From Oscillospiraceae bacterium (GTDB lineage: Bacteria; Bacillota_A; Clostridia; Oscillospirales; Oscillospiraceae), in NCBI GenBank assembly GCA_017627975.1, contig JAGAFT010000035.1, positions 1-9,814 on the forward strand: a stretch of DNA of 9,814 nucleotides, written 5' to 3'. Both the position numbers and the translations under genes were made by a program. Below the pieces are notes generated by a model. The model did no database searches and was not told the DNA's origin. It was given only the letters and a program-made list of their open reading frames with translations. Shown piece after piece: positions 1 through 6,131 of the stretch. How positions within the stretch are numbered: position 1 is the first letter of the stretch; the number at the start of each line of letters is the position of its first letter.

Positions 1-362
1 AAGAGCTGGCAGAGGCCATCGGCGTCCCGGCAGCCAATCTGAAGGCTCAGCTTGACCTGTGGAACAGCTATGGCGAGTCGGGCGAGGACCTGCAGTTCGG
101 CCGTCTGACGGGTGTTGAACCCATCACCGGACCTTTCTACGCCTATCAGAACGTCGCCTATAACCTGGGCGCTTTGGGCGGACTGAAGATCAATGTCGAC
201 ACCGAGGTCATCGATGTCAACGGCAATGTGATCCCGCACCTGTACGCGGCCGGCCTGAATGCCGGCGGCTGGATCGGACCCTACTATCCCGGCAGCGGCA
301 CGGCCATCATCGGCACGGTCCACTGGGGTCGCAAGGCCGGCGCCAAGGCGGCGGCGAACTGA
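1..362 (+). CDS. FAD-dependent reductase/dehydrogenase, flavocytochrome c / ketosteroid dehydrogenase-like superfamily, C-terminal fragment
   Basis: The gene runs off the left edge. The reading frame begins at base 3, and 119 codons are visible before TGA at 360-362. The visible part is the C-terminal end of the FAD_binding_2 fold. Its signature, LYAAGLNAGG followed by YPGSG and WGRKAG, is the FAD-contacting segment that closes these proteins. Family members reduce or dehydrogenate activated C=C bonds in fumarate, urocanate, enoates or 3-ketosteroids. The residues that mark true fumarate reductases look absent. Where they carry HHTMGGL this protein has NLGALGGL, and where they carry HGANRLGG it has IGPYYPGSG. 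The YPGxG motif is closer to ketosteroid-dehydrogenase-type members. The substrate is therefore unknown, and the N-terminal part needed for subfamily assignment lies outside the window. A terminator directly downstream ends its transcript, so it is not co-transcribed with the nitrilase. Confidence 0.85.
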   Translation, partial: ELAEAIGVPAANLKAQLDLWNSYGESGEDLQFGRLTGVEPITGPFYAYQNVAYNLGALGGLKINVDTEVIDVNGNVIPHLYAAGLNAGGWIGPYYPGSGTAIIGTVHWGRKAGAKAAAN

Positions 363-404
363 TCAGGAGAGCATACTGATCGAATAGAGGCAGAAATAAG
401 AAAA

Positions 405-447
405 CTGGCGGGTGTCCGGGTGCCGGGCATCCGCCGGCTTTCCTTTC
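405..447 (+). terminator. Rho-independent terminator of the FAD oxidoreductase gene
   Basis: A 15-bp stem pairs 405-419 with 423-437 and contains three G-U wobble pairs when read as RNA. The loop is very short (420-422). The pyrimidine/T-rich stretch CTTTCCTTTCT follows at once. It lies 42 bases after the upstream stop codon and before the nitrilase promoter. Confidence 0.8.
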
Positions 448-456
448 TGCTGGTTT

Positions 457-475
457 TGCACATTTTTCTTGTGCA
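457..475. promoter_or_regulatory. Candidate operator: inverted repeat TGCACA-N7-TGTGCA
   Basis: Perfect 6-bp arms at 457-462 and 470-475 are separated by 7 bases. The right arm overlaps the -35 region of the nitrilase promoter, the usual position for a repressor or class II activator site. No regulator is assigned. The motif does not resemble the palindrome in front of the dehydrogenase operon. Confidence 0.35.
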
Positions 476-497
476 GCTTTCCTTTTTTTGCTATACT
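469..497 (+). promoter_or_regulatory. Probable sigma-70-type promoter of the nitrilase gene
   Basis: The -10 element TATACT (492-497) is preceded by TG at 489-490, making an extended -10. The -35 TTGTGC (469-474) is weak, with 17 bases of spacing. The upstream terminator and the position 54 bases before the start codon support it. Confidence is moderate because the -35 matches consensus at only three positions. Confidence 0.5.
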
Positions 498-550
498 CAA
501 ACCAAAGCATATCGCAGAACCGGAAAACTTGCGGAGGAGGGCTGATTCTG

Positions 551-1468
551 ATGAAAGATGTACAGGAAACCTGCCGGATCGCCGTGATTCAGGCGGAACC
601 GGTGATGTTTGACAAGGCCGGCGGCCTGAAGAAGGCGTTGCGCTGCATTCGGAATGCCGCAGCGGAAGAGGCGGAGCTGATTGTGTTTCCGGAGCTTTTT
701 ATCCCCGGATACCCGATCGGGATGAATTTCGGCTTCAGCATGGGAAAGCGGACCGAAGCGGGACGGGCGGACTGGAAGCGCTACTACGATGCCTCCCTGA
801 TCGCCGGCGGCGAGGAGTTCAAACAGCTCTCCGACGCGGCGAGAGATGCCAAAGCGTATGTGAGCATGGGCTTTTCGGAGCGGGACGCGGTAAACGGCAC
901 GCTCTATAACAGCAATGTGATCTTCTCTCCGGACGGAAGCTGGAGCGTCCATCGCAAGCTGAAACCCACCGGGACCGAGCGCGTGGTCTGGGGCGATGCC
1001 AACAAAGACTACTTCCCCGTGGTGGAGACCCCTTGGGGGCCCATCGGCAGCATGATCTGCTGGGAGAGCTACATGCCGCTGGCGCGTGTGGCACTCTACC
1101 AGAAGGGAATCACGATCTACATTTCTCCCAACACCAACGACAATCCCGAGTGGCAGGCGACCATCCGGCACATCGCCATCGAGGGTAAGTGCTACTTCGT
1201 CAACTGCGACATGGTGGTGCGCAAATCCTCCTATCCGGAGGATCTGGAGACCATCGATGACATCAAGGACCAGCCCGACATGGTCTGCCGGGGCGGAAGC
1301 TGCATCATCGACCCCTACGGGCATGCGATGATGTCGCCGGTGTGGGATGAGGAGACCATCCTTTACGCCGACCTCGACATGACCCTTCCCGCGGCCTGCA
1401 AGATGGAGCACGACGCCGTCGGACACTACTCCCGTCCGGATGTGCTGGAGCTGATTGTCCACGAGTAG
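551..1468 (+). CDS. Nitrilase (carbon-nitrogen hydrolase superfamily, branch 1)
   Basis: This 305-residue protein belongs to the thiol-dependent nitrilase family, which converts nitriles to the carboxylic acid plus ammonia. The catalytic triad can be read directly: Glu48 in VFPELF, Lys136 in HRKLKPT, and Cys170 in ICWES. The second conserved glutamate is Glu143 in GTERVVWGD. RKL.PTGTER.VWG and RHIAIEG are characteristic of true nitrilases rather than amidases or carbamoylases. The length is near the short end for nitrilases, which usually have about 300-350 residues. An upstream in-frame start at 488 exists, but it lies inside the promoter. ATG 551 is preceded by GGAGGAGG (533-540), so I chose it. 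The gene is monocistronic, with its own promoter and a bidirectional terminator downstream. Substrate class (aliphatic, aryl, arylaceto, cyanide) cannot be read from the sequence. Confidence 0.93.
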   Translation: MKDVQETCRIAVIQAEPVMFDKAGGLKKALRCIRNAAAEEAELIVFPELFIPGYPIGMNFGFSMGKRTEAGRADWKRYYDASLIAGGEEFKQLSDAARDAKAYVSMGFSERDAVNGTLYNSNVIFSPDGSWSVHRKLKPTGTERVVWGDANKDYFPVVETPWGPIGSMICWESYMPLARVALYQKGITIYISPNTNDNPEWQATIRHIAIEGKCYFVNCDMVVRKSSYPEDLETIDDIKDQPDMVCRGGSCIIDPYGHAMMSPVWDEETILYADLDMTLPAACKMEHDAVGHYSRPDVLELIVHE

Positions 1469-1543
1469 GGCATAAATGCCGATCAGAAGCTCGATGCTTC
1501 GCGACTTCCAGGCCGAAGGGTAAAGCGGATCCAGTAAAATAAA

Positions 1544-1599
1544 GGCGTTATCCCGGACCGGCAGCGTTGCCGGATCTGAGATAACGCCCTTTTTCTATT
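1544..1599. terminator. Bidirectional intrinsic terminator between convergent genes
   Basis: The outer 9-bp stem pairs GGCGTTATC (1544-1552) with GATAACGCC (1580-1588). Inside it sits a second perfect stem, CCGGCA/TGCCGG with loop GCGT. On the + strand CTTTTTCTATTT follows. On the - strand the A-rich run at 1536-1543 gives a T tract. It therefore serves both the nitrilase (+) and the flavin oxidoreductase (-). The rest of the 1469-1665 gap shows no gene. Confidence 0.88.
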
Positions 1600-1665
1600 T
1601 CCGAATTCTTTGTCTCCTTCCAGAAAAGCCTGAAAGAAGGAGGGAAAAACCGAGGAAATCAGACC

Positions 1666-2883
1666 TTATTCTCTTTCCATATAGCGAACCATGGCCTCGG
1701 CGGCCCGCTTGGCCCCTTCGACGGCATGAACGACGGTCTTGGCGCCGGTGACCACGTCGCCCGCGCTGAAGACGCCCTCTCTTGTGGTCATGCAGTTTTC
1801 ATCAACGGGCAGAAGACCGTTGTCACCGAGCTCCAGCCCGTGGGTGGTGCGCACAAGCTTGGCGCGGGGAACCTGGCTGATGGAAATGATGGTGGAGTCA
1901 GCCTCCTCCTGGATGAGCTCGTCCTCATAGCCGATGACATGATTGTCTTCATCAAAGATGCTGCGCCTGAAGACGGGGCCCTTCTCGGTGATCTTCTGAA
2001 TCTGCATGCCGTAGACAAACTCGGCCCCGTCCAGCTCGGCGTACTGCAGTTCGTGGGAACTGGCGGTGACATGGCGGCTGCGGGCATAGAGCGTCACATG
2101 GCGGGAGCCGTTTCGAAGCGCGGTGCGGGCCACGTCCATGGCGGCGTTGCCCATGCCGATGACCGCAACCCGGTCGCCCAGCTTGTGGCCCTTCGGGTTT
2201 GCAAGATAGTTGAGGCCGAAGAGTACATTTCCGAAGCTCTCGCCCTCGATGCCGAGACTTCTCGGCTTCTCGGCGCCGGTGCCGATGAAGATGCTGGCAT
2301 AGCCGTCGCGGAACAGCTCGTCGATCATCAGGACGGAGCCGATGGTGGTATTGGTGCGGATGGTGATACCCATTTCCTCCATCCTGGCCTGATAGCGGTC
2401 GATGATGCTCTTCGGCAGGCGGAACTCGGGAATCCCGTACTGCAGAAGGCCGCCGATCTTGCCCTTCCATTCAAACACCGTGACAGGATATCCCTGCTGT
2501 GCCAGGGTGATGGCAACGGTCATGCCGGCGGGGCCGCAGCCGATGACCGCGACTTTCTTGTCCTTTTTCTCGGGCCGGTTTACCTCCATGCGGTCGAGAT
2601 ACATCTCAGAGATGTAGTTCTCGATGCTCGAAAAGTGAACCGGCATGTCCTTTTTCCCGCGGATACAGTGCCCGGCACACTGCATCTCGTGGTTGCAGAC
2701 GATGGAACAGACCGCGGACATGGGGTTGTTGCGAAACAGCATGTCGCCGGCCTCCATCAGGCGGTTTTCCTTGAAAAGCTGAATGACAAGGGGGATGGGG
2801 GTGTGAACGGGGCAGCCCTGCTGACACATGGGCTTTTTGCAGTTGAGACAGCGGTTGGCCTCATCGATGATATGCAGCGCCAT
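1666..2883 (-). CDS. NAD(P)-dependent FeS flavoprotein oxidoreductase, PreT/GltD-like
   Basis: This 405-residue protein has the layout of the glutamate synthase small subunit / dihydropyrimidine dehydrogenase N-terminal family. An N-terminal double-cluster ferredoxin-like domain carries two cysteine sets: C12-x2-C15-x4-C20-x3-C24 and C59-x3-C63-x5-C69-x3-C73. An FAD-binding Rossmann motif follows (GCGPAG, 115-120), then an NAD(P)-binding Rossmann motif (VIGMGNAAMD, about residue 240-250). The C-terminal FAD-closing motif is FSAGDVVTGAKTVVHAVEGA. Such subunits pass electrons from NAD(P)H through FAD and FeS clusters to a partner. Its length fits the stand-alone PreT type (about 410 residues) better than GltD (about 470). 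Neither gltB nor preA lies beside it, so the partner is unknown. The start is supported by AGGAGG just upstream on the minus strand. It is transcribed alone from the promoter at 2909-2937. Confidence 0.88.
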   Translation of the reverse strand: MALHIIDEANRCLNCKKPMCQQGCPVHTPIPLVIQLFKENRLMEAGDMLFRNNPMSAVCSIVCNHEMQCAGHCIRGKKDMPVHFSSIENYISEMYLDRMEVNRPEKKDKKVAVIGCGPAGMTVAITLAQQGYPVTVFEWKGKIGGLLQYGIPEFRLPKSIIDRYQARMEEMGITIRTNTTIGSVLMIDELFRDGYASIFIGTGAEKPRSLGIEGESFGNVLFGLNYLANPKGHKLGDRVAVIGMGNAAMDVARTALRNGSRHVTLYARSRHVTASSHELQYAELDGAEFVYGMQIQKITEKGPVFRRSIFDEDNHVIGYEDELIQEEADSTIISISQVPRAKLVRTTHGLELGDNGLLPVDENCMTTREGVFSAGDVVTGAKTVVHAVEGAKRAAEAMVRYMERE

Positions 2884-2908
2884 GGGACTTCCTCCTCAGG
2901 TGTATGAA

Positions 2909-2937
2909 ATGATAATGACAGGGAAATTGTACTTCAA
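2909..2937 (-). promoter_or_regulatory. Sigma-70-type promoter of the PreT/GltD-like gene
   Basis: On the minus strand, -35 TTGAAG (2937-2932) and -10 TATCAT (2914-2909) are separated by 17 bases. The -10 lies about 25 bases upstream of the start codon, with AGGAGG between. The spacing and position are good and both hexamers are close to consensus. Confidence 0.65.
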
Positions 2938-2939
2938 AA

Positions 2940-3098
2940 TTTGCGGAAATTCAATATGCTGCTTTTCATCTGATACAGAGGAGAAACGGGAAGCTCCGGG
3001 GAATATGTTCAGTAACCTGCGGACCATCGGAACGGCTGGAGCGATAGGAATATTGTAGTTTTTCTTAACGGATACTTAACGAAAAAACGGAACAGTTT
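2940..3098. other. Non-coding part of the divergent intergenic region (2884-3246), upstream of an orphan terminator
   Basis: I see no credible protein gene here. The best short frame, ATG at 3006 to TAG at 3058 (17 codons, MFSNLRTIGTAGAIGIL), lacks a properly spaced ribosome binding site. The stretch ends at a strong + strand terminator (3099-3131), so it could be transcribed as a small RNA. No convincing + strand promoter was found: TTGCGG at 2941 with TTTCAT at 2964 is a weak candidate with 17-base spacing. I do not recognise any riboswitch class. Confidence 0.3.
3064..3081 (+). repeat. Tandem direct repeat CTTAACG-N4-CTTAACG
   Basis: Two identical 7-mers at 3064-3070 and 3075-3081 recur with an 11-base period, about one helical turn. 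That arrangement is typical of sites for OmpR/PhoB-type response regulators, and TTAAC-type repeats resemble Gram-positive Pho boxes. Only two copies are present and no promoter start is clearly positioned relative to them, so a regulatory role is only a possibility. Confidence 0.35.
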
Positions 3099-3131
3099 GG
3101 GCGCTGCGCACAAAAACGCAGCGCCCTTTTT
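3099..3131 (+). terminator. Strong intrinsic terminator without an obvious upstream gene
   Basis: A perfect 10-bp stem pairs GGGCGCTGCG (3099-3108) with CGCAGCGCCC (3117-3126). The 8-base loop is A-rich and TTTTT follows (3127-3131). On the minus strand no T tract follows the hairpin, so it acts on + strand transcripts. The only upstream gene points away from it. The dehydrogenase operon promoter lies downstream of it, so it is not a leader attenuator of that operon. Confidence 0.85.
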
Positions 3132-3171
3132 GTTCAACATACCAAAAATGCTGTGAAAGAATTGGCAAAGC

Positions 3172-3200
3172 TTGACGGTAAATTCGTCGTATTGTATAGT
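3172..3200 (+). promoter_or_regulatory. Sigma-70-type promoter of the dehydrogenase-transketolase-TRAP operon
   Basis: -35 TTGACG (3172-3177) and -10 TATAGT (3195-3200) are separated by exactly 17 bases. Both hexamers match consensus at five of six positions. The expected start site is near 3206-3208, about 40 bases before the first ATG of the operon. It directly overlaps the palindromic operator described separately. Confidence 0.78.
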
Positions 3201-3218
3201 TGTATTACAAGTTTACAA
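3192..3218. promoter_or_regulatory. Candidate GntR/FadR-type operator: four-half-site palindrome over -10 and start site
   Basis: TTGTA occurs at 3192-3196 and 3200-3204. Its complement TACAA occurs at 3206-3210 and 3214-3218. All four are placed symmetrically around base 3205. The inner pair forms TTGTATTACAA (3200-3210), an exact match to the FadR-subfamily consensus TNGTNNNACNA. The site covers the -10 and the predicted start, so a bound protein would block transcription. The FadR-type gene at 9188 is the obvious candidate ligand (inference). Confidence 0.6.
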
Positions 3219-3246
3219 CCAGACAAAAATACAGGAGGGACCCAGC

Positions 3247-4269
3247 ATGAATGTATTAATGATCGGCGCCGGCGATATCGCCAAATCCCACGGCCGCGCA
3301 GTTGTCAAGCTCGGCGGGAAGGTCATCGCCGCGTATGATGTCAATGAAGCCGGCCTGAAGCGCTATGCGGATGAATTCGGCTGTGAGATGCTGTCCTATG
3401 AGCAGATTGAGGAAAATGTCCCGAGAGCAGACTATGTTGTTCTGAGTACGCCTCCTACGAAGCGCCTGGACTATGTGGAGATGGTCCTGAAGCATCATGT
3501 CCCTCTCTACATGGAAAAGCCCATCGGAACGAGCCTGGAGGATGCGGCGAAGCTCAAGGAGATGGAGCAGAAGTACGACGGAAAAATCATCGTCGGCTTT
3601 GCCCACTTCTATCGCCCTGCGTTCCAGAAGATGCTGCAGCTGGTCGAAAGCGGCGAGCTCGGCGATCCCATCAACATTTTCGATAACCGCGTCGGACCCG
3701 GATACGGTTTCCGCGGGACCTACTTCCAGCCTTCCTGGCGCACCGACCCGAAATTGGCCTGCGGCTTCACCATCGAGTCGATCTCCCATGAGTGGAACCT
3801 GCTGACCGCGCTCTGCGGCGAATTTGAAACCATGAGCGCCAATGTCTGGTGCACCATCGACAATCTTCCCACCTATGACACGAACTTCTCGGCCACGATG
3901 AAAATCAAGAAGGGCGGCATTGCCACCATAAACGCCAGCTGGAGCGCCGACCTGGGCGGCAACTTCAAGGGCTATATCGGCACCAAGGGAAGCTGCTTCC
4001 TCCGCGGCAGCGACATGTTTGAATTCGATGAAGTCACCTGGAAGACCTCGGACATGGCGCAGGCCGAGACGCTCCACTTCAACGATTCCTACAAGTACAA
4101 TCAGGATGGCGTGATCTTCAACATTCACAAGTACTTCCAGGACTGCCTGAAGAATAATAAGCCCATCCGCACTCCGCTGGACGAGGGCATCAAGGTCCTG
4201 AAGCTCTCCACCCTGGCGCTGGAGTCCTCCCGCGAGCACACGGAAATCATCTTGGATGAAAGGATGTAA
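3247..4269 (+). CDS. Gfo/Idh/MocA-family NAD(P)-dependent dehydrogenase
   Basis: This 340-residue protein has the family's two-domain layout. The N-terminal Rossmann fold carries GAGDIA at 7-12. Asp31 in AAYDV ends beta-2, which usually favours NAD(H). The signature EKPIG is at 90-94, with the catalytic-type Lys91. The C-terminal GFO_IDH_MocA domain includes the helix with His181 (SHEWN) at the usual active-site histidine position. Members oxidise or reduce a hydroxyl/keto group on sugars, inositols or sugar acids. The substrate is not readable here. ATG 3247 is preceded by AGGAGGG (3233-3239), and an in-frame TTG at 3172 is rejected because it is the promoter -35. It is the first gene of the operon, and its stop lies 3 bases before the transketolase N subunit. 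It probably feeds a keto-sugar or aldehyde into the transketolase step (inference). Confidence 0.9.
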   Translation: MNVLMIGAGDIAKSHGRAVVKLGGKVIAAYDVNEAGLKRYADEFGCEMLSYEQIEENVPRADYVVLSTPPTKRLDYVEMVLKHHVPLYMEKPIGTSLEDAAKLKEMEQKYDGKIIVGFAHFYRPAFQKMLQLVESGELGDPINIFDNRVGPGYGFRGTYFQPSWRTDPKLACGFTIESISHEWNLLTALCGEFETMSANVWCTIDNLPTYDTNFSATMKIKKGGIATINASWSADLGGNFKGYIGTKGSCFLRGSDMFEFDEVTWKTSDMAQAETLHFNDSYKYNQDGVIFNIHKYFQDCLKNNKPIRTPLDEGIKVLKLSTLALESSREHTEIILDERM

Positions 4270-4272
4270 ACC

Positions 4273-5118
4273 ATGGATCAGAAAGAATTGACCGCGCTCA
4301 AAAACAAAGCGACAGAGCTTCGCATCCGGGCGGTGGATATGATCTGGAAGGCGCAGTCGGGACACCCCGGCGGCTCGCTGTCCGTGGCGGAGTTCATGAC
4401 GGCCTGCTACTTCCGGTATATGAACGTCGACCCGAAGAATCCCCGCTGGGCCGACCGTGACCGCTTTGTCCTGTCCAAGGGCCATGTGTGCCCGGCGCAG
4501 TACGCGGCCCTGGCCATGAAGGGCTTCTTCCCCATGGAAGTGCTGGACACCCTCCGCAAGGAAGGGTCCCCCCTGCAGGGCCATCCCAGCATGAACAAGT
4601 GCCCCGGCATCGACATCTCCACCGGCTCTCTGGGCCAAGGGCTGGCCTGCGCGGTGGGCATGGCGCTGGCGGCCAAGCTGGACGGAAAAGATTACCGCGT
4701 CTTCTGCGCGGTGGGAGACGGCGAGTGCAACGAGGGGGAGATCTGGGAAGCCTGCGGCACGGCGCACAAGTATAAACTGGACAACCTGGTCGTCTTCGTG
4801 GACTGGAACAACCTGCAGCTGGACGGCACCTGTGAGGAGATCATGCCCCCCATCAGCCTGGCGAAGAAGTTCGAGGCCTTCGGATTTGAGGTTTACGAGA
4901 TTGACGGAAACGACATGGCGCAGATGGTTGACGCAATGGACAAGGCCCTGGCGGCGAAAAACGGCCTGCCGAAGTGCATCGTCGGCAAGACCGTAAAGGG
5001 CAAGGGTGTCAGCTATATGGAGAACCAGCTCGGCTGGCACGGCATGGCGCCGAATGATGAGCAGTACAGACAGGCGATGGAAGAGCTGAACGCGCTCTAT
5101 ATCAAAGAGGAGGCCTGA
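4273..5118 (+). CDS. Transketolase, N-terminal (thiamine diphosphate-binding) subunit
   Basis: This 281-residue protein equals the N-terminal (PP) domain of transketolase, encoded separately from the pyrimidine-binding half. The ThDP/Mg motif is complete: GDGE at 148-151, with the metal-ligand asparagine pair at 179-180. Other transketolase landmarks are SGHPGG (29-34), SKGH (68-71), QGHP (102-105), STGSLGQGL (116-124), KGKG (242-245) and WHG (255-257). These include the active-site histidines expected at positions 31, 71, 104 and 256. With its partner it moves a two-carbon ketol unit from a ketose donor to an aldose acceptor. It starts 3 bases after the dehydrogenase stop and ends 2 bases before its partner. 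Split transketolases are common in anaerobic Bacillota. Whether this pair is the housekeeping enzyme or pathway-specific is open, but its operon context favours the latter. Confidence 0.94.
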   Translation: MDQKELTALKNKATELRIRAVDMIWKAQSGHPGGSLSVAEFMTACYFRYMNVDPKNPRWADRDRFVLSKGHVCPAQYAALAMKGFFPMEVLDTLRKEGSPLQGHPSMNKCPGIDISTGSLGQGLACAVGMALAAKLDGKDYRVFCAVGDGECNEGEIWEACGTAHKYKLDNLVVFVDWNNLQLDGTCEEIMPPISLAKKFEAFGFEVYEIDGNDMAQMVDAMDKALAAKNGLPKCIVGKTVKGKGVSYMENQLGWHGMAPNDEQYRQAMEELNALYIKEEA

Positions 5119-5120
5119 GC

Positions 5121-6056
5121 ATGGAGACAAAGAAAATTGCGACCCGCGACGGCTTCGGCGAGGCCATCGTTGAACTCGGCAGAGAGAACAGAGACATCCT
5201 GGTCGTCGACATCGACATCGGAAAATCCTGCAAGACCGGCGCGTTCCGCAAGGAACTGCCGGAGCAGTACCTGAACGTCGGCATCGCCGAACAGAACGGC
5301 GCCGGTGTGGCGGCAGGTCTCGCCACCTGCGGCAAGATCCCCTTTGTGGTAACCTATGCGGCCTTCGGCAGCATGCGCATCTGTGAGATGATCCGTCAGG
5401 AAATCGCCTATCCGAAGCTGAACGTCAAAATCGCCTGCTCCCACGGCGGCGTGACCCCGGCAAACGACGGCGCCTCCCATCAAGCCATCGAGGACATGGG
5501 CATCCTTCGCACCATCCCGAACATGACGGTGATCATGCCGGCAGACTACTACGCGGCAAAGGCGCTGGTGAAAGCTGCGGCGGCCTATGACGGCCCGGTG
5601 TACCTCCGCTTTACCCGTGACGCGATCCCGGTGATCTATGACGAGAACGCAAGCTTTGAGATCGGCAAGGCCAAGCAGCTCCGCGACGGGAAAGATGTCG
5701 CGATCCTGGCAAACGGCGACACGGTCCGCCTGGCGCTCGAAGCGGCGGATGCACTGACGGCGAAGGGAATCGGCACCCGGGTGCTGGATGTGCATACCAT
5801 CAAGCCGCTCGACGTGGAAGCGGTAACGGCCTGCATCGATGAGATCGGAAAAGTGATCACGGTGGAGGACCACAACATCATGAACGGACTCGGCAGCGCC
5901 GTGGCGGAAGTGATTGCCGAAGCGGGCAAAGGAAAGCTCAAACGCATCGGCATCCAGGACCAGTTCGGTCAGTCCGCTCCCTATGAGCGTCTGCTCGCCA
6001 TGAACGGCATCACCGTTGAGAACATCGTTGCCCAAGCCGAAACCCTGTGCAGGTAA
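5121..6056 (+). CDS. Transketolase, C-terminal (pyrimidine-binding) subunit
   Basis: This 311-residue protein contains the transketolase pyrimidine-binding domain followed by the transketolase C-terminal domain. The cofactor-activating glutamate is Glu57 in GIAEQN. By eye alignment to E. coli transketolase, counterparts of substrate-binding residues are Arg9 (Arg358), Ser36 (Ser385), His108 (His461), Asp116 (Asp469), His120 (His473) and Arg166 (Arg520). The sugar-phosphate binding set thus looks intact, pointing to a phosphorylated or similarly anionic sugar. The AGAGGAGG ribosome binding site lies at the very end of the N-subunit gene, and the stop-to-start gap is 2 bases, consistent with coupled 1:1 synthesis. 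1-Deoxyxylulose-5-phosphate synthase and pyruvate dehydrogenase E1-beta share this fold. However, the separate transketolase N subunit directly upstream fixes the assignment. Confidence 0.93.
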   Translation: METKKIATRDGFGEAIVELGRENRDILVVDIDIGKSCKTGAFRKELPEQYLNVGIAEQNGAGVAAGLATCGKIPFVVTYAAFGSMRICEMIRQEIAYPKLNVKIACSHGGVTPANDGASHQAIEDMGILRTIPNMTVIMPADYYAAKALVKAAAAYDGPVYLRFTRDAIPVIYDENASFEIGKAKQLRDGKDVAILANGDTVRLALEAADALTAKGIGTRVLDVHTIKPLDVEAVTACIDEIGKVITVEDHNIMNGLGSAVAEVIAEAGKGKLKRIGIQDQFGQSAPYERLLAMNGITVENIVAQAETLCR

Positions 6057-6076
6057 AATACCTGAAGGAAGCGGAA

Positions 6077-6096
6077 GATCCCGGCGAAGCCGGATC
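6077..6096 (+). other. Stem-loop in the transketolase-dctP intergenic region
   Basis: Bases 6077-6085 pair with 6089-6096 (GATC and CGGC blocks with one bulged C) around the loop GAA. No T tract follows, so it is not a terminator. It sits 35 bases before dctP and may mark an mRNA processing or stabilising structure at the 5' side of the binding-protein message. Confidence 0.4.
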
Positions 6097-6131
6097 AAAT
6101 AAACCCCAATTTTTATCAAGGAGGAACCAAA

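Noticed and set aside
412..612. Small frames around the terminator and nitrilase start (307-510 -, 412-612 +)
   Set aside because: They run through the terminator hairpin and promoter and overlap the nitrilase out of frame.
1614..1642. Inverted repeat CTCCTTC...GAAGGAG just past the minus-strand gene
   Set aside because: The 15-base loop and lack of a T tract on either strand make it unconvincing as a terminator. The hairpin at 1544-1588 already serves both genes.
497..2907. Antisense frames opposite the nitrilase (497-1462, -) and the PreT/GltD-like gene (1726-2907, +)
   Set aside because: The opposite strands carry full catalytic and cofactor motifs with ribosome binding sites. These frames have no recognisable motif.
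2828..3058. 76-codon + strand frame spanning the start of the PreT/GltD-like gene and its promoter
   Set aside because: It begins inside the opposite gene, has no ribosome binding site, and its protein shows no domain. It is more likely chance openness.
3006..3059. 17-codon leader-peptide-like frame before the orphan terminator
   Set aside because: No well-spaced ribosome binding site, no run of one amino acid codon typical of attenuation leaders, and the operon promoter lies downstream of the terminator.
3172..3246. Upstream TTG start adding 25 residues to the Gfo/Idh/MocA protein
   Set aside because: The TTG is part of the promoter -35 and lies upstream of the predicted transcription start. 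ATG 3247 has an ideal ribosome binding site and begins right at the Rossmann strand.
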